64,000 bases of DNA from Cohnella lubricantis (GTDB taxonomy: Bacteria > Bacillota > Bacilli > Paenibacillales > Paenibacillaceae). How positions within the stretch are numbered: the stretch's first letter is position 1; every line of letters begins with the position of its first letter. The notes beneath the pieces are model-generated. The model was not told where the DNA came from. It saw only the letters and a program-made list of their open reading frames with translations, and ran no database searches. Position numbers and translations under genes: made by a program. Where the stretch lies: NCBI RefSeq assembly GCF_014212015.1, contig NZ_JACJVN010000039.1:1-64000 (forward strand), written 5' to 3'. This document shows positions 27,243 to 33,782 of the stretch, piece after piece.

Positions 27243-28031
27243 TCACAGCAGCCTGCGGCTTGCTGCGGGCTTGTTCCTATATGTGCCCGGAGGCATGCCC
27301 ATGAGGCGCTTGAACGTGTTGCTGAAGTGATAGATGTCCTTGAATCCGGTTCGCTCCGCCGCTTCCCCTACGTTGTACTCGCCAGTCTCCAGCAGCGAAG
27401 CCGCTTGATTAACGCGCACGAGGTTGATGAACTCGGAGATCGACCGTCCCTCCGACTTCTTAAACAACGCCCCGCAATAGACGGGGTTCAGCTTGACTGC
27501 TCGCGCTACTTCCGCCACCGACAGCTTCTCGTCATAATGCTCCACGATGTATCGCTTAATGGCTTCCACATGAACATTGGCCGAATTGTGCTGCCCTTCG
27601 AACAGCAGCTTGTGCAGAATGAGGGCGAAGATCGCCTGACATTTCAACTGATACCCATCCTTCTGCTGCAGCCATTCGAAGTCCAATTCCTGGAACAGCC
27701 ATTGGAAGTCGTCGAAGTCCTTCCGGGAAGAGACTACTGGCAGATCGATATGTTCTCCTTCGCGCAGCTTGAAGTCGATCGCTACGCAGGTCATGCCGGT
27801 CGTCGTGGCGTATCGCTCGCTGCCCGGCTTAATCAGCAATAGATCCCCTTCCCGCACATGATAGGCAACCCCGTCAACCCGATAATCAGCACTGCCTTCC
27901 AGCATGAACACAAGATCATAATAGGAGATGCGATGCGGTTCCAGCTTCCAGCTCGTGTTGCAGATTTTGCGAACGAAGTAGGTCATGGTCGGATGCTGCA
28001 GGCCCGCACCCGGTCCCTTTTCTTTTTCCAA
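27243..28031 (-). CDS. AraC-family transcriptional regulator
   Basis: A 262-aa protein: an N-terminal cupin sensor (YDLVFMLEGSADYRVDGVAYHVREGDLLLIKPG at about 40-72) and a C-terminal double helix-turn-helix (SVAEVARAVKLNPVYCGALFKKSEG; then NVGEAAERTGFKDIYHFSNTFKRLMG with PGTYR). It is divergent from the two Gfo/Idh dehydrogenase genes and is the likely sugar-responsive regulator of them. TTG start at 28031 with GGGGGG 8-9 nt upstream. Confidence 0.88.
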   Translation of the reverse strand: MEKEKGPGAGLQHPTMTYFVRKICNTSWKLEPHRISYYDLVFMLEGSADYRVDGVAYHVREGDLLLIKPGSERYATTTGMTCVAIDFKLREGEHIDLPVVSSRKDFDDFQWLFQELDFEWLQQKDGYQLKCQAIFALILHKLLFEGQHNSANVHVEAIKRYIVEHYDEKLSVAEVARAVKLNPVYCGALFKKSEGRSISEFINLVRVNQAASLLETGEYNVGEAAERTGFKDIYHFSNTFKRLMGMPPGTYRNKPAASRRLL

Positions 28032-28217
28032 AGTGATTAGCCCCCCGTACCGTTCTTATGATGAATGCGAATCCAGCTTCATATCTATTCTACCTAATAA
28101 TCTCCATCTCGTAACAACTTTAATCTGCACAAATAATATTTAACCAACGCATTCTATCGGGAAAAGCTAAACTTCTATAATGAAAGCGTATCCCATTCGT
28201 AAGAGGAGGAACATCTC
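28032..28217. other. Divergent control region between araC-type gene and Gfo/Idh operon
   Basis: AT-rich 186-nt spacer. TATAAT at 28176-28181 is a good -10 for the rightward operon but its -35 (TCTATC, 17 nt upstream) is poor, which fits an activated promoter. No clear operator repeat is visible. Confidence 0.45.
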
Positions 28218-29384
28218 ATGCTTCGTATCGCCATCGTCGGGACCGGGAATATATCATCTGCTCATATCAAGAGCTACCTCGCCTTTCCGGAGCGCTGCCA
28301 GATTGCGGCTTTCGTGGACACGGTTCCCGAGGCAGCCCGCAAGCGCGCAGAGCAGCTCGGCTTGAACGTTGAGCTGCTGGACTCTCACAAACAACTGTTG
28401 GGCCGGGACGACATCGACCTCGTCAGCGTCTGCACCCCGCCGTTCAGCCACGCCGAGATCGCGATCGACCTGTTGAACGACGGGAAGCATGTTCTAGTGG
28501 AGAAGCCGATGGCCCCTTCCTTGGAGGAGTGCGACCGGATGATTGAAGCCGCGAAGCGAAGCGGCAAAGTGTTGTCGATCGTCGCGCAGAACCGCTTCCT
28601 CGATCCGATCATGAACCTGAAGCGCGTGCTGGACAGCGGCTTGATTGGCCGGGTCGTTCACGCTCAGATCGATTCCCACTGGTGGCGCGGCCATTGCTAT
28701 TACGACCTCTGGTGGCGCGGCCGATGGTCCACTGAAGGCGGCGGCTGCACGCTCAATCACGCCGTCCATCATATCGATATGCTCGGCTGGATGATGGGGC
28801 TGCCGACCAAGGTAGCGGCATTGCTGAGCAACGCGTCACACGACAATGCGGAGATCGAAGACATCTCCGTCGCCGCTCTCCAGTATGACGGCGGCCGGGT
28901 GGCACAGGTTACCAGCTCGGTCATCCATCATGGCGAAGAGCAGCAGGTTATTTTCCAAGGAGAGAACGCTCGTATCTCGGCACCGTGGAAGGTCTATGCC
29001 TCCACCTCCAAGGACAACGGCTTCCCGCAGCGCAACGAAGCGCTGGAGGAAGAGCTTCAGAAGTATTACGAAGGCTTGCCCCCTCTCGCGCATACCGGCC
29101 ATCAAGGGCAGATCGACGATGTGCTCGCTGCAATTGAGACAGGCGGGACGCCTCTCATCACCGGAGAGAGCGGCCGCATGACCATCGAGCTGATCACTGC
29201 GATTTACAAAGCCGGCTTCGAGCAGAGAACCGTCGAGCTGCCGATCGCGAAGGACGACCTCTATTATACAGCCCAGGGACTTGTCGATAACGCGCCGCAT
29301 TTCTACGAGAAGACCAATTCCGTTGCTCATCTCGGCTCCGGGCAAGAGATCAGCGTCGGCGGCAACTATCGCGATCGCAAATAA
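28218..29384 (+). CDS. Gfo/Idh/MocA family oxidoreductase (first of two)
   Basis: A 388-aa NAD(P)-dependent dehydrogenase of sugars or inositol-like compounds. The N-terminal Rossmann motif is IVGTGNISSAHIKSY; EKPMAPSLEEC (about 93-103) carries the catalytic Lys, and GGGCTLNHAVHHIDML (about 175-190) the conserved Asp/His. AGGAGG stands 8 nt before the ATG. It leads a two-gene operon divergent from an AraC-type regulator. Confidence 0.88.
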   Translation: MLRIAIVGTGNISSAHIKSYLAFPERCQIAAFVDTVPEAARKRAEQLGLNVELLDSHKQLLGRDDIDLVSVCTPPFSHAEIAIDLLNDGKHVLVEKPMAPSLEECDRMIEAAKRSGKVLSIVAQNRFLDPIMNLKRVLDSGLIGRVVHAQIDSHWWRGHCYYDLWWRGRWSTEGGGCTLNHAVHHIDMLGWMMGLPTKVAALLSNASHDNAEIEDISVAALQYDGGRVAQVTSSVIHHGEEQQVIFQGENARISAPWKVYASTSKDNGFPQRNEALEEELQKYYEGLPPLAHTGHQGQIDDVLAAIETGGTPLITGESGRMTIELITAIYKAGFEQRTVELPIAKDDLYYTAQGLVDNAPHFYEKTNSVAHLGSGQEISVGGNYRDRK

Positions 29385-29405
29385 CGAGGGAATGGAGCTG
29401 TACAT

Positions 29406-30479
29406 ATGAACAAGATGGACGGCATGAATTACGCCCCGAAGGGCAAACCGAATCCCGTCGTAGCTCAAGGCGACTTCGTCTTCGCGGCTATCGCGCTGGA
29501 TCACGGCCATATCTACGGCATGTGCAACGGACTTGTCGAGGCTGGCGGCACGCTGAAGTACGTCTACGATCGAGATGAGACGAGAATGGACGCCTTCTGC
29601 AGGGCGTTCCCCGGCGTCAAGCGCGCGCGAAGCGAAGAGGAGATTCTGAACGATCCCGAGGTGCGCCTGGTCGCCGGAGCCGCCGTCACAAGTGAGCGAT
29701 GCGCGCTGGGCCTTCGCGTCATGGACGCCGGCAAGGACTACTTCACAGACAAAGCGCCGCTTACTACACTGGAGCAGTTGGAGCAGGCTCGGGCCAAAGT
29801 GAAGCAGACCGGGCGCAAGTATGCGGTCTACTACAGCGAACGCTTGCATGAGGAAGGCTCCGTCTTCGCCGGCCAGCTTATCGAGCAAGGCGCGATCGGC
29901 CGCGTCATCCAGACGATCGGCATGGGACCGCATCGGCTGAATGCGAAGTCGCGTCCCGATTGGTTCTTCGTCAAGGAGAAGTACGGCGGCATTCTGTGCG
30001 ACATCGGCAGCCATCAGATCGAGCAATTCCTCTATTACACCGGCGCGAAGGACGCTAACGTCGTGCGCAGCCAGATCGCCAACTACAACAACCCGGACTA
30101 TCCCGAGCTCGACGACTTCGGCGACGCGATGCTGGCAGCCGACAACGGCGCCACCGGCTACTTCCGCGTCGACTGGTTCACGCCGAACGGTCTCGGCACT
30201 TGGGGCGACGGCCGAACGTTCATCCTCGGCACCGAAGGGTATATCGAGCTGCGCAAATATACCAATGTAGGTGCGGCTTCGCGGGGGGCGAACGTCTTCC
30301 TCGTCAACGGTGACCGGGAGACGCATTATCAAGTTGAGGGCCAAGTCGGCTACCCCTACTTCGGACAGCTGATTCTCGACTGCTTGAACCGCACGGAGAA
30401 TGCGATGACGCAGGAGCATGCCTTCAAGGCGGCCGAGTTGTGCGTGCGGGCGCAATTGCAGGCGGTCAAGCTGCAGTAG
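29406..30479 (+). CDS. Gfo/Idh/MocA family oxidoreductase (second of two)
   Basis: A 357-aa relative of the preceding gene, 21 nt downstream with GGAG 8 nt before its ATG. The Rossmann part starts at FAAIALDHGHIYGM, the catalytic region is YFTDKAPLTTLEQLEQA (a Lys in the usual EKP position), and GILCDIGSHQIEQFLYYTG gives the conserved Asp/His. The two enzymes probably act in one sugar oxidation/epimerisation route. Its last nine codons (AQLQAVKLQ) coincide with the first unit of the 44-bp tandem repeat that continues beyond the stop. Confidence 0.86.
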   Translation: MNKMDGMNYAPKGKPNPVVAQGDFVFAAIALDHGHIYGMCNGLVEAGGTLKYVYDRDETRMDAFCRAFPGVKRARSEEEILNDPEVRLVAGAAVTSERCALGLRVMDAGKDYFTDKAPLTTLEQLEQARAKVKQTGRKYAVYYSERLHEEGSVFAGQLIEQGAIGRVIQTIGMGPHRLNAKSRPDWFFVKEKYGGILCDIGSHQIEQFLYYTGAKDANVVRSQIANYNNPDYPELDDFGDAMLAADNGATGYFRVDWFTPNGLGTWGDGRTFILGTEGYIELRKYTNVGAASRGANVFLVNGDRETHYQVEGQVGYPYFGQLILDCLNRTENAMTQEHAFKAAELCVRAQLQAVKLQ

Positions 30480-30597
30480 CGCGGCATTGCCGCGTGCAAT
30501 TGCAGGAGATGAAGCTGCAGCAGAGCGATTGTGCGGTGTGCAATTGCAGGCGGTAAAGCTGCAGCAGAGCGATTGTGCGGTGTGCAATTGCGAGCGG
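30452..30597 (+). repeat. 44-bp tandem repeat starting inside the end of a gene
   Basis: Units begin at 30452, 30496, 30540 and 30584 (exact 44-nt period), each opening with GCAATTGCAGG and containing AAGCTGCAG. Three full copies and a partial fourth are present. The first copy is coding: it carries the last nine codons and stop of the second Gfo/Idh gene. Copies 2 and 3 are nearly identical to each other, copy 1 more diverged. Confidence 0.85.
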
Positions 30598-30615
30598 CCG
30601 TGCGGCGCGCGGCAG

Positions 30616-30656
30616 AAGAGGCTGTGCTCATCCTTCGGGGATAGGCACAGCCTCTT
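30616..30656 (+). terminator. Hairpin after the Gfo/Idh operon
   Basis: AAGAGGCTGTGC (30616-30627) pairs perfectly with GCACAGCCTCTT (30645-30656); the loop contains ATCC-TTCG-GGAT. The following T run is poor, but its position suits the end of the operon. Confidence 0.6.
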
Positions 30657-30692
30657 GCTGATGAGGGGCGCGGCAGCCTTGACAGTTTGAAA

Positions 30693-30971
30693 GTAGGTAA
30701 CTGGATTACCCTCTTGTCCGAGAATTCAGCATTCTCGCCGAATGTAGGCAACTGAATTACTCTCTTGCTCGAGAATTCGGCATTCTAGCCGAATGTAGGT
30801 AACTGAATTACTCTCTTGTCCGAGAATTCGGCATTCTAACCGAATGTAGGTAACTGGATTACCCTCTTGTCCGAGAATTCAGCATTCTCGCCGAATGTAG
30901 GTAACTGGATTACCCTCTTGTCCGAGAATTCAGCATTCTTGCCGAATGTAGGTAACTGGATTACCCTCTTG
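30693..30971. repeat. 51-bp tandem repeat array (5.5 copies)
   Basis: Units start at 30693, 30744, 30795, 30846, 30897 and 30948, an exact 51-nt period, beginning GTAGGTAACTGGATTACC and containing the small inverted repeat GAGAAT-TCAGC-ATTCTC. Copies differ at a few positions, some of which keep the stem. The period is a multiple of three, and the minus strand stays open through the array as a 17-residue repeat (VIQLPTFGENAEFSDK), but no good start or ribosome site supports translation. The array occupies the spacer between the Gfo/Idh operon and the fluoride channel genes. Confidence 0.85.
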
Positions 30972-31011
30972 CGCGGCATCCATGAGCCTCTATCCTCCAA
31001 CTCCCACATGC

Positions 31012-31374
31012 TCACAAGCTCTTGCCTACCAAATACCCTGCATAGGCTAGAGCGATGCCGAAGACGTAGCTTCCTAGAAGATAAATCGCGAGCGCCTTCC
31101 ATTCTCTCTTCCGGAACAGCTGCACGTTATCGACGTTAAAGGTCGAGAACGTCGTATAGGCCCCCATAAATCCGGTTCCTAACAGCAAATGAACATCGTT
31201 GCTCCAGTCGGAGCCCGCAATGATGCCAAGCAAGAACGAACCGGACAAATTAATTAACAGCGTCGCCCATGGCAACGCGGACGGGTACTTCCGGCTAGCC
31301 CACGCGCTCAGCCCGAACCTGGCGCAAGCGCCGAAGAAGCCGCCGATCGCGACGCACACCATATTTTCGATCAT
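31012..31374 (-). CDS. crcB: Fluoride channel CrcB/Fluc, subunit gene 2
   Basis: A 120-aa four-helix membrane protein. Hallmarks are GGFFGACARFGLS at the N-terminus, LLINLSGSFLLG (the conserved Asn-x-x-Gly helix, about 40-51) and GFMGAYTTFSTF (about 72-83) with the pore-lining TTFST. Fluc channels expel fluoride and many Gram-positives use two different subunits. Its ATG overlaps the stop of the upstream crcB by 4 nt. Confidence 0.92.
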   Translation of the reverse strand: MIENMVCVAIGGFFGACARFGLSAWASRKYPSALPWATLLINLSGSFLLGIIAGSDWSNDVHLLLGTGFMGAYTTFSTFNVDNVQLFRKREWKALAIYLLGSYVFGIALAYAGYLVGKSL

Positions 31375-31781
31375 GACGGTTCAGCTCCCCTTGTCCTTCT
31401 GCGCGATTGAGCTTGGGATATCCAGTAGCCGATTGCGGCGAATGCCAAGCCTCCAATGAGACTGGATGCCACATACAGTGCGGCCAGTCCCGCTTGATCC
31501 TCCTTCATGAGCGATACGGTCTCGACGCTGAAGGTCGAGAAGGTCGTGAAGGACCCGACGAACCCCGTCCCGAACCCCGTCCGGAACCAAGCCGGCATGC
31601 CGGACTTGGACGCCGCCCAGTTCGCGAACCAGCCTAGCAGCAGGCATCCCGCTAAGTTAATGATGAGCGTACCTGCCGGAAACGAAGAGCTTGGACGCCA
31701 ATCTTGAACCCATAGGCCAAGCTCATAGCGCGACAGCGCGCCAAAGATCCCGAACAGGCCAATCGGCCAGTAAGCCTTCAT
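31371..31781 (-). CDS. crcB: Fluoride channel CrcB/Fluc, subunit gene 1
   Basis: A 136-aa Fluc homologue with GIFGALSRYELG, TLIINLAGCLLLG and GFVGSFTTFSTFSVE, the last being the pore motif. ATG 31781 follows AGGAG by 6 nt; the open frame continues upstream to 31817 without a better site. It is the first of a coupled pair, probably forming a heterodimeric channel with the next gene. No fluoride riboswitch is recognisable upstream. Confidence 0.92.
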   Translation of the reverse strand: MKAYWPIGLFGIFGALSRYELGLWVQDWRPSSSFPAGTLIINLAGCLLLGWFANWAASKSGMPAWFRTGFGTGFVGSFTTFSTFSVETVSLMKEDQAGLAALYVASSLIGGLAFAAIGYWISQAQSRRRTRGAEPS

Positions 31782-31874
31782 CCGTTTCTCCTCTCTTCCG
31801 CAGCTGTTTGTCTTCATCTCATTATTTCGACAGAAGTAGACACTCTTCCTCGACTATACCCTCCCACGCGCGAA

Positions 31875-31916
31875 AAAGAAACTCTTGACGGCAGCCCAAA
31901 GCGCTGTCGTCAAGAA
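31875..31916 (-). terminator. Intact terminator after a relic gene end
   Basis: Minus strand: CTTGACGACAGCGC-TTTG-GGCTGCCGTCAAG hairpin (31916-31886, one bulge) followed by AGTTTCTTTTT (31885-31875). It stands upstream of the crcB pair and follows the open frame ending at 31935. Confidence 0.85.
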
Positions 31917-31934
31917 CCGGAGAGAGCCGCCCTT

Positions 31935-32027
31935 CTAAATCAATTCCTTCAGCGCACGCAGCAGCAAGTCGTTCCCTTCCCGTGTGCGCTCGCGGAATCC
32001 TACATGCTCTATCCATGGCTCTCCCCC
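31935..32027 (-). pseudogene. Possible 3' remnant of a lost gene
   Basis: Between an in-frame stop (32030-32028) and a TAG (31937-31935) the minus strand reads a protein-like tail ending EGNDLLLRALKELI, with no start codon or ribosome site in frame. A strong terminator follows 19 nt later. This looks like the surviving end of a deleted gene; the family cannot be recognised from 30 codons. Confidence 0.4.
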
Positions 32028-32108
32028 TCAACTACTGCTATTCTATTATTATACAGTCGATATTGCGGTCGACAGCAATTGTCAGTTCATATTGCAGGAG
32101 GGATTCAG

Positions 32109-32465
32109 ATGAAGCGCTTGATACGATTGCTTCCGTTGCTAGCGCCGGCAGTGACGATCTCTCTGTCACTAAGCCTCTTGTATCTCAATCCTTATTCCTC
32201 TCTTCCACCGGAATCATCTACTCAAGTGATCGTCTTCAGCTTACTCGTATGCCCGGCCCTGCTCGTCGTCGCAGCCTTCTTCGTCCGGCTGCCCGCGCTC
32301 AAGTACATCAGCTTTGTCTTATCCATCCCAGTTGGCTTCTATGTTGGGTTAGCGGGTTTTCCAAGCCTATGGAGCTTCTTTATTCTGAGCATTCTTTGTT
32401 ATCCCTTCATCCCTGCCTATCCAAGCAAACGGCCGCCTCGCACCATCAACGATTCGCATAATTAA
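32109..32465 (+). CDS. Small hydrophobic membrane protein, 118 aa
   Basis: Four likely membrane segments (about 5-25, 39-60, 64-82, 84-102) with a basic N-terminus and a Pro/Arg C-terminus. ATG 32109 follows AGGAGGG by 7 nt, a strong site. I do not recognise the family. It is alone on its strand; the downstream terminator belongs to the convergent cupin gene. Confidence 0.6.
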   Translation: MKRLIRLLPLLAPAVTISLSLSLLYLNPYSSLPPESSTQVIVFSLLVCPALLVVAAFFVRLPALKYISFVLSIPVGFYVGLAGFPSLWSFFILSILCYPFIPAYPSKRPPRTINDSHN

Positions 32466-32467
32466 TG

Positions 32468-32514
32468 CAATAAAATAAAACCGACAAACCCGGCGATTCG
32501 CCAAGTCTATCGGT
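32468..32514 (-). terminator. Terminator of the cupin gene
   Basis: Minus strand: ACCGA (32514-32510) pairs with TCGGT (32484-32480), with an inner ACTTGGCG-AAT-CGCCGGGT stem, followed by TTTATTTTATT to 32468. Confidence 0.75.
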
Positions 32515-32573
32515 CTCTTCGCAACTCTTGCCTTCTTCGCAACCCATGCCTTCTGCGTGACACTTACCTTTGT

Positions 32574-33335
32574 TTAGAAGCTCCAATACGGAGCCGCGCC
32601 CGGCCAGATGGATTCGGATTCCTGCGGCTCCTGTCTCATTTCATCATAAGCCCCTGCCCCGTATCCGGTCATGGCGTATGCGCCTACGCCAGCTCCCGTC
32701 CAGGGTCCAACGCCAACGCCTGTTCCAGTACCAGCTCCCGCCCCCATCCCAACGCCTGCTCCAGTACCGGCTCCCGCAACCATCCCGGCTCCCGCCGTCA
32801 TCCCTCCCGGCACTCCGCACCCAATCGGCGGACCGAAGATGACGGACGCTTGAATTGGCGCCACTGCTTGCGCATAGGCAGCCTCGTTCACGCAGTATGC
32901 TCGGCTTGCGATCTCCTTCGGCAGGAATCGCAGGAAGTCGGAGCCGTACACAATATCAGGCGTCGGCTCGGAGAAGATTGTCAGCAGATGGACGTTGTCG
33001 GTCAGCGCAACGATCCAGTGGAACCAGCCCTTCGGGAGCATCGACACCTGACCTGGCTTCAGATGGTACGTCATGAGCCCCTGCGTGAACGGATTGAATA
33101 CGGAAGTCAGCACTTCTCCCGACAGCAGAATAACCATCTCATCCACATTCGTATGCCAATGGGGGGTGATCATGACGCCCTGACTCATACGTACATTAAA
33201 GAATCCGTTGCTAATAGCAGGCAGTTGCTCTCCGAACAGCTGTGTAATGTAGTTGCGGGAATCCCGCATGTAATTGAGCACGGCATTAGAATCGGCGCTA
33301 AGCGTCAGATCCGGGGATTGCAGCACAACATTCAA
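32574..33335 (-). CDS. Cupin-domain protein with Gly/Ala-rich C-terminal tail
   Basis: A 253-aa protein. Residues about 50-140 form a single cupin (oxalate decarboxylase-like) with the metal motif TPHWHTNVDEMVILLSGEV, including the His-x-His and Glu ligands, and the second motif GWFHWIVAL. The last 85 residues are low complexity: GAG, GTG and GVG units, then a Gln/Glu/Pro stretch ending in an aromatic PYWSF. Such tails are common in spore-coat or surface proteins of Paenibacillaceae; function unknown. TTG 33335 is preferred (GGAAGG about 9 nt upstream); GTG 33374 is in frame. No signal peptide. Confidence 0.75.
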   Translation of the reverse strand: MNVVLQSPDLTLSADSNAVLNYMRDSRNYITQLFGEQLPAISNGFFNVRMSQGVMITPHWHTNVDEMVILLSGEVLTSVFNPFTQGLMTYHLKPGQVSMLPKGWFHWIVALTDNVHLLTIFSEPTPDIVYGSDFLRFLPKEIASRAYCVNEAAYAQAVAPIQASVIFGPPIGCGVPGGMTAGAGMVAGAGTGAGVGMGAGAGTGTGVGVGPWTGAGVGAYAMTGYGAGAYDEMRQEPQESESIWPGAAPYWSF

Positions 33336-33458
33336 CTTGGCTCGCCTTCCTCTCCTAGGTATGCGTCTATTCACTATATGCCGCGCTGCATATGACCGCT
33401 ACCCGGACAAGCCGCCATAACGCAAGTTGTCAGCCCACTATCGCCGTACTATCTATGT

Positions 33459-33496
33459 AAAAAAAGACAACTGGCGTATGGGCTACGCCAGCTGTC
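33459..33496 (-). terminator. Terminator of the YjcZ-type gene
   Basis: Minus strand: GACAGCTGGCGTA...TACGCCAGTTGTC hairpin (33496-33466) then T7 (33465-33459). A textbook intrinsic terminator, about 20 nt after the stop. Confidence 0.92.
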
Positions 33497-33515
33497 CGAC
33501 AAGACGAATCCCCTA

Positions 33516-33632
33516 TTAGATGGCCCAACCAGCTGCAAGAATGATTACCAGCAGAATGAACAGGACCAGAACAAATGCGGCTGCACCGCCGCCGCCGTAC
33601 CCTCCGCACGAGCCTGCGACAGGATATCCCAT
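33516..33632 (-). CDS. YjcZ-family sporulation mini-protein (38 aa)
   Basis: Too short to be noticed by length alone: MGYPVAGSCGGYGGGG followed by one hydrophobic helix (about residues 19-38) and a stop after GWAI. The Gly/Tyr/Cys N-terminus plus single C-terminal helix is the pattern of the YjcZ/YhcZ-like sporulation proteins of Bacillales. AAGGTGG stands 8 nt before the ATG. A possible mother-cell -10 (CATATGTTA) is at 33688-33680, about 50 nt upstream of the start. It has its own terminator. Confidence 0.8.
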   Translation of the reverse strand: MGYPVAGSCGGYGGGGAAAFVLVLFILLVIILAAGWAI

Positions 33633-33782
33633 AGTTGTCACCACCTTTGTAACGATTGTGTGATTCGTCATCACCCTTCTAACATATGGCGGGGGTATAC
33701 GTCCTGTCTGTACGAACGCACAGATTCAGCGATATTCCGCACCAGCACAGTCAAGCGGGCGGCGATTCGGACAAAGGCGGCT

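Noticed and set aside
28836..30587. Long minus-strand open frame of 583 codons
   Set aside because: It is antisense to the two clear Gfo/Idh genes and reflects their GC-rich codon usage; no family motif is visible.
30452..30971. Possible CRISPR array
   Set aside because: Repeats are directly adjacent with no unique spacers, and no cas genes are in the window.
30836..31102. Minus-strand open frame through the 51-bp repeats (17-aa repeat protein)
   Set aside because: It has no good ribosome site, its 5' part overlaps the crcB end, and openness follows simply from a period divisible by three. Kept as a property of the repeat, not as a gene.
31782..32108. Fluoride riboswitch upstream of crcB
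   Set aside because: The conserved crcB-motif core was not found on either strand; the only structure is a terminator.
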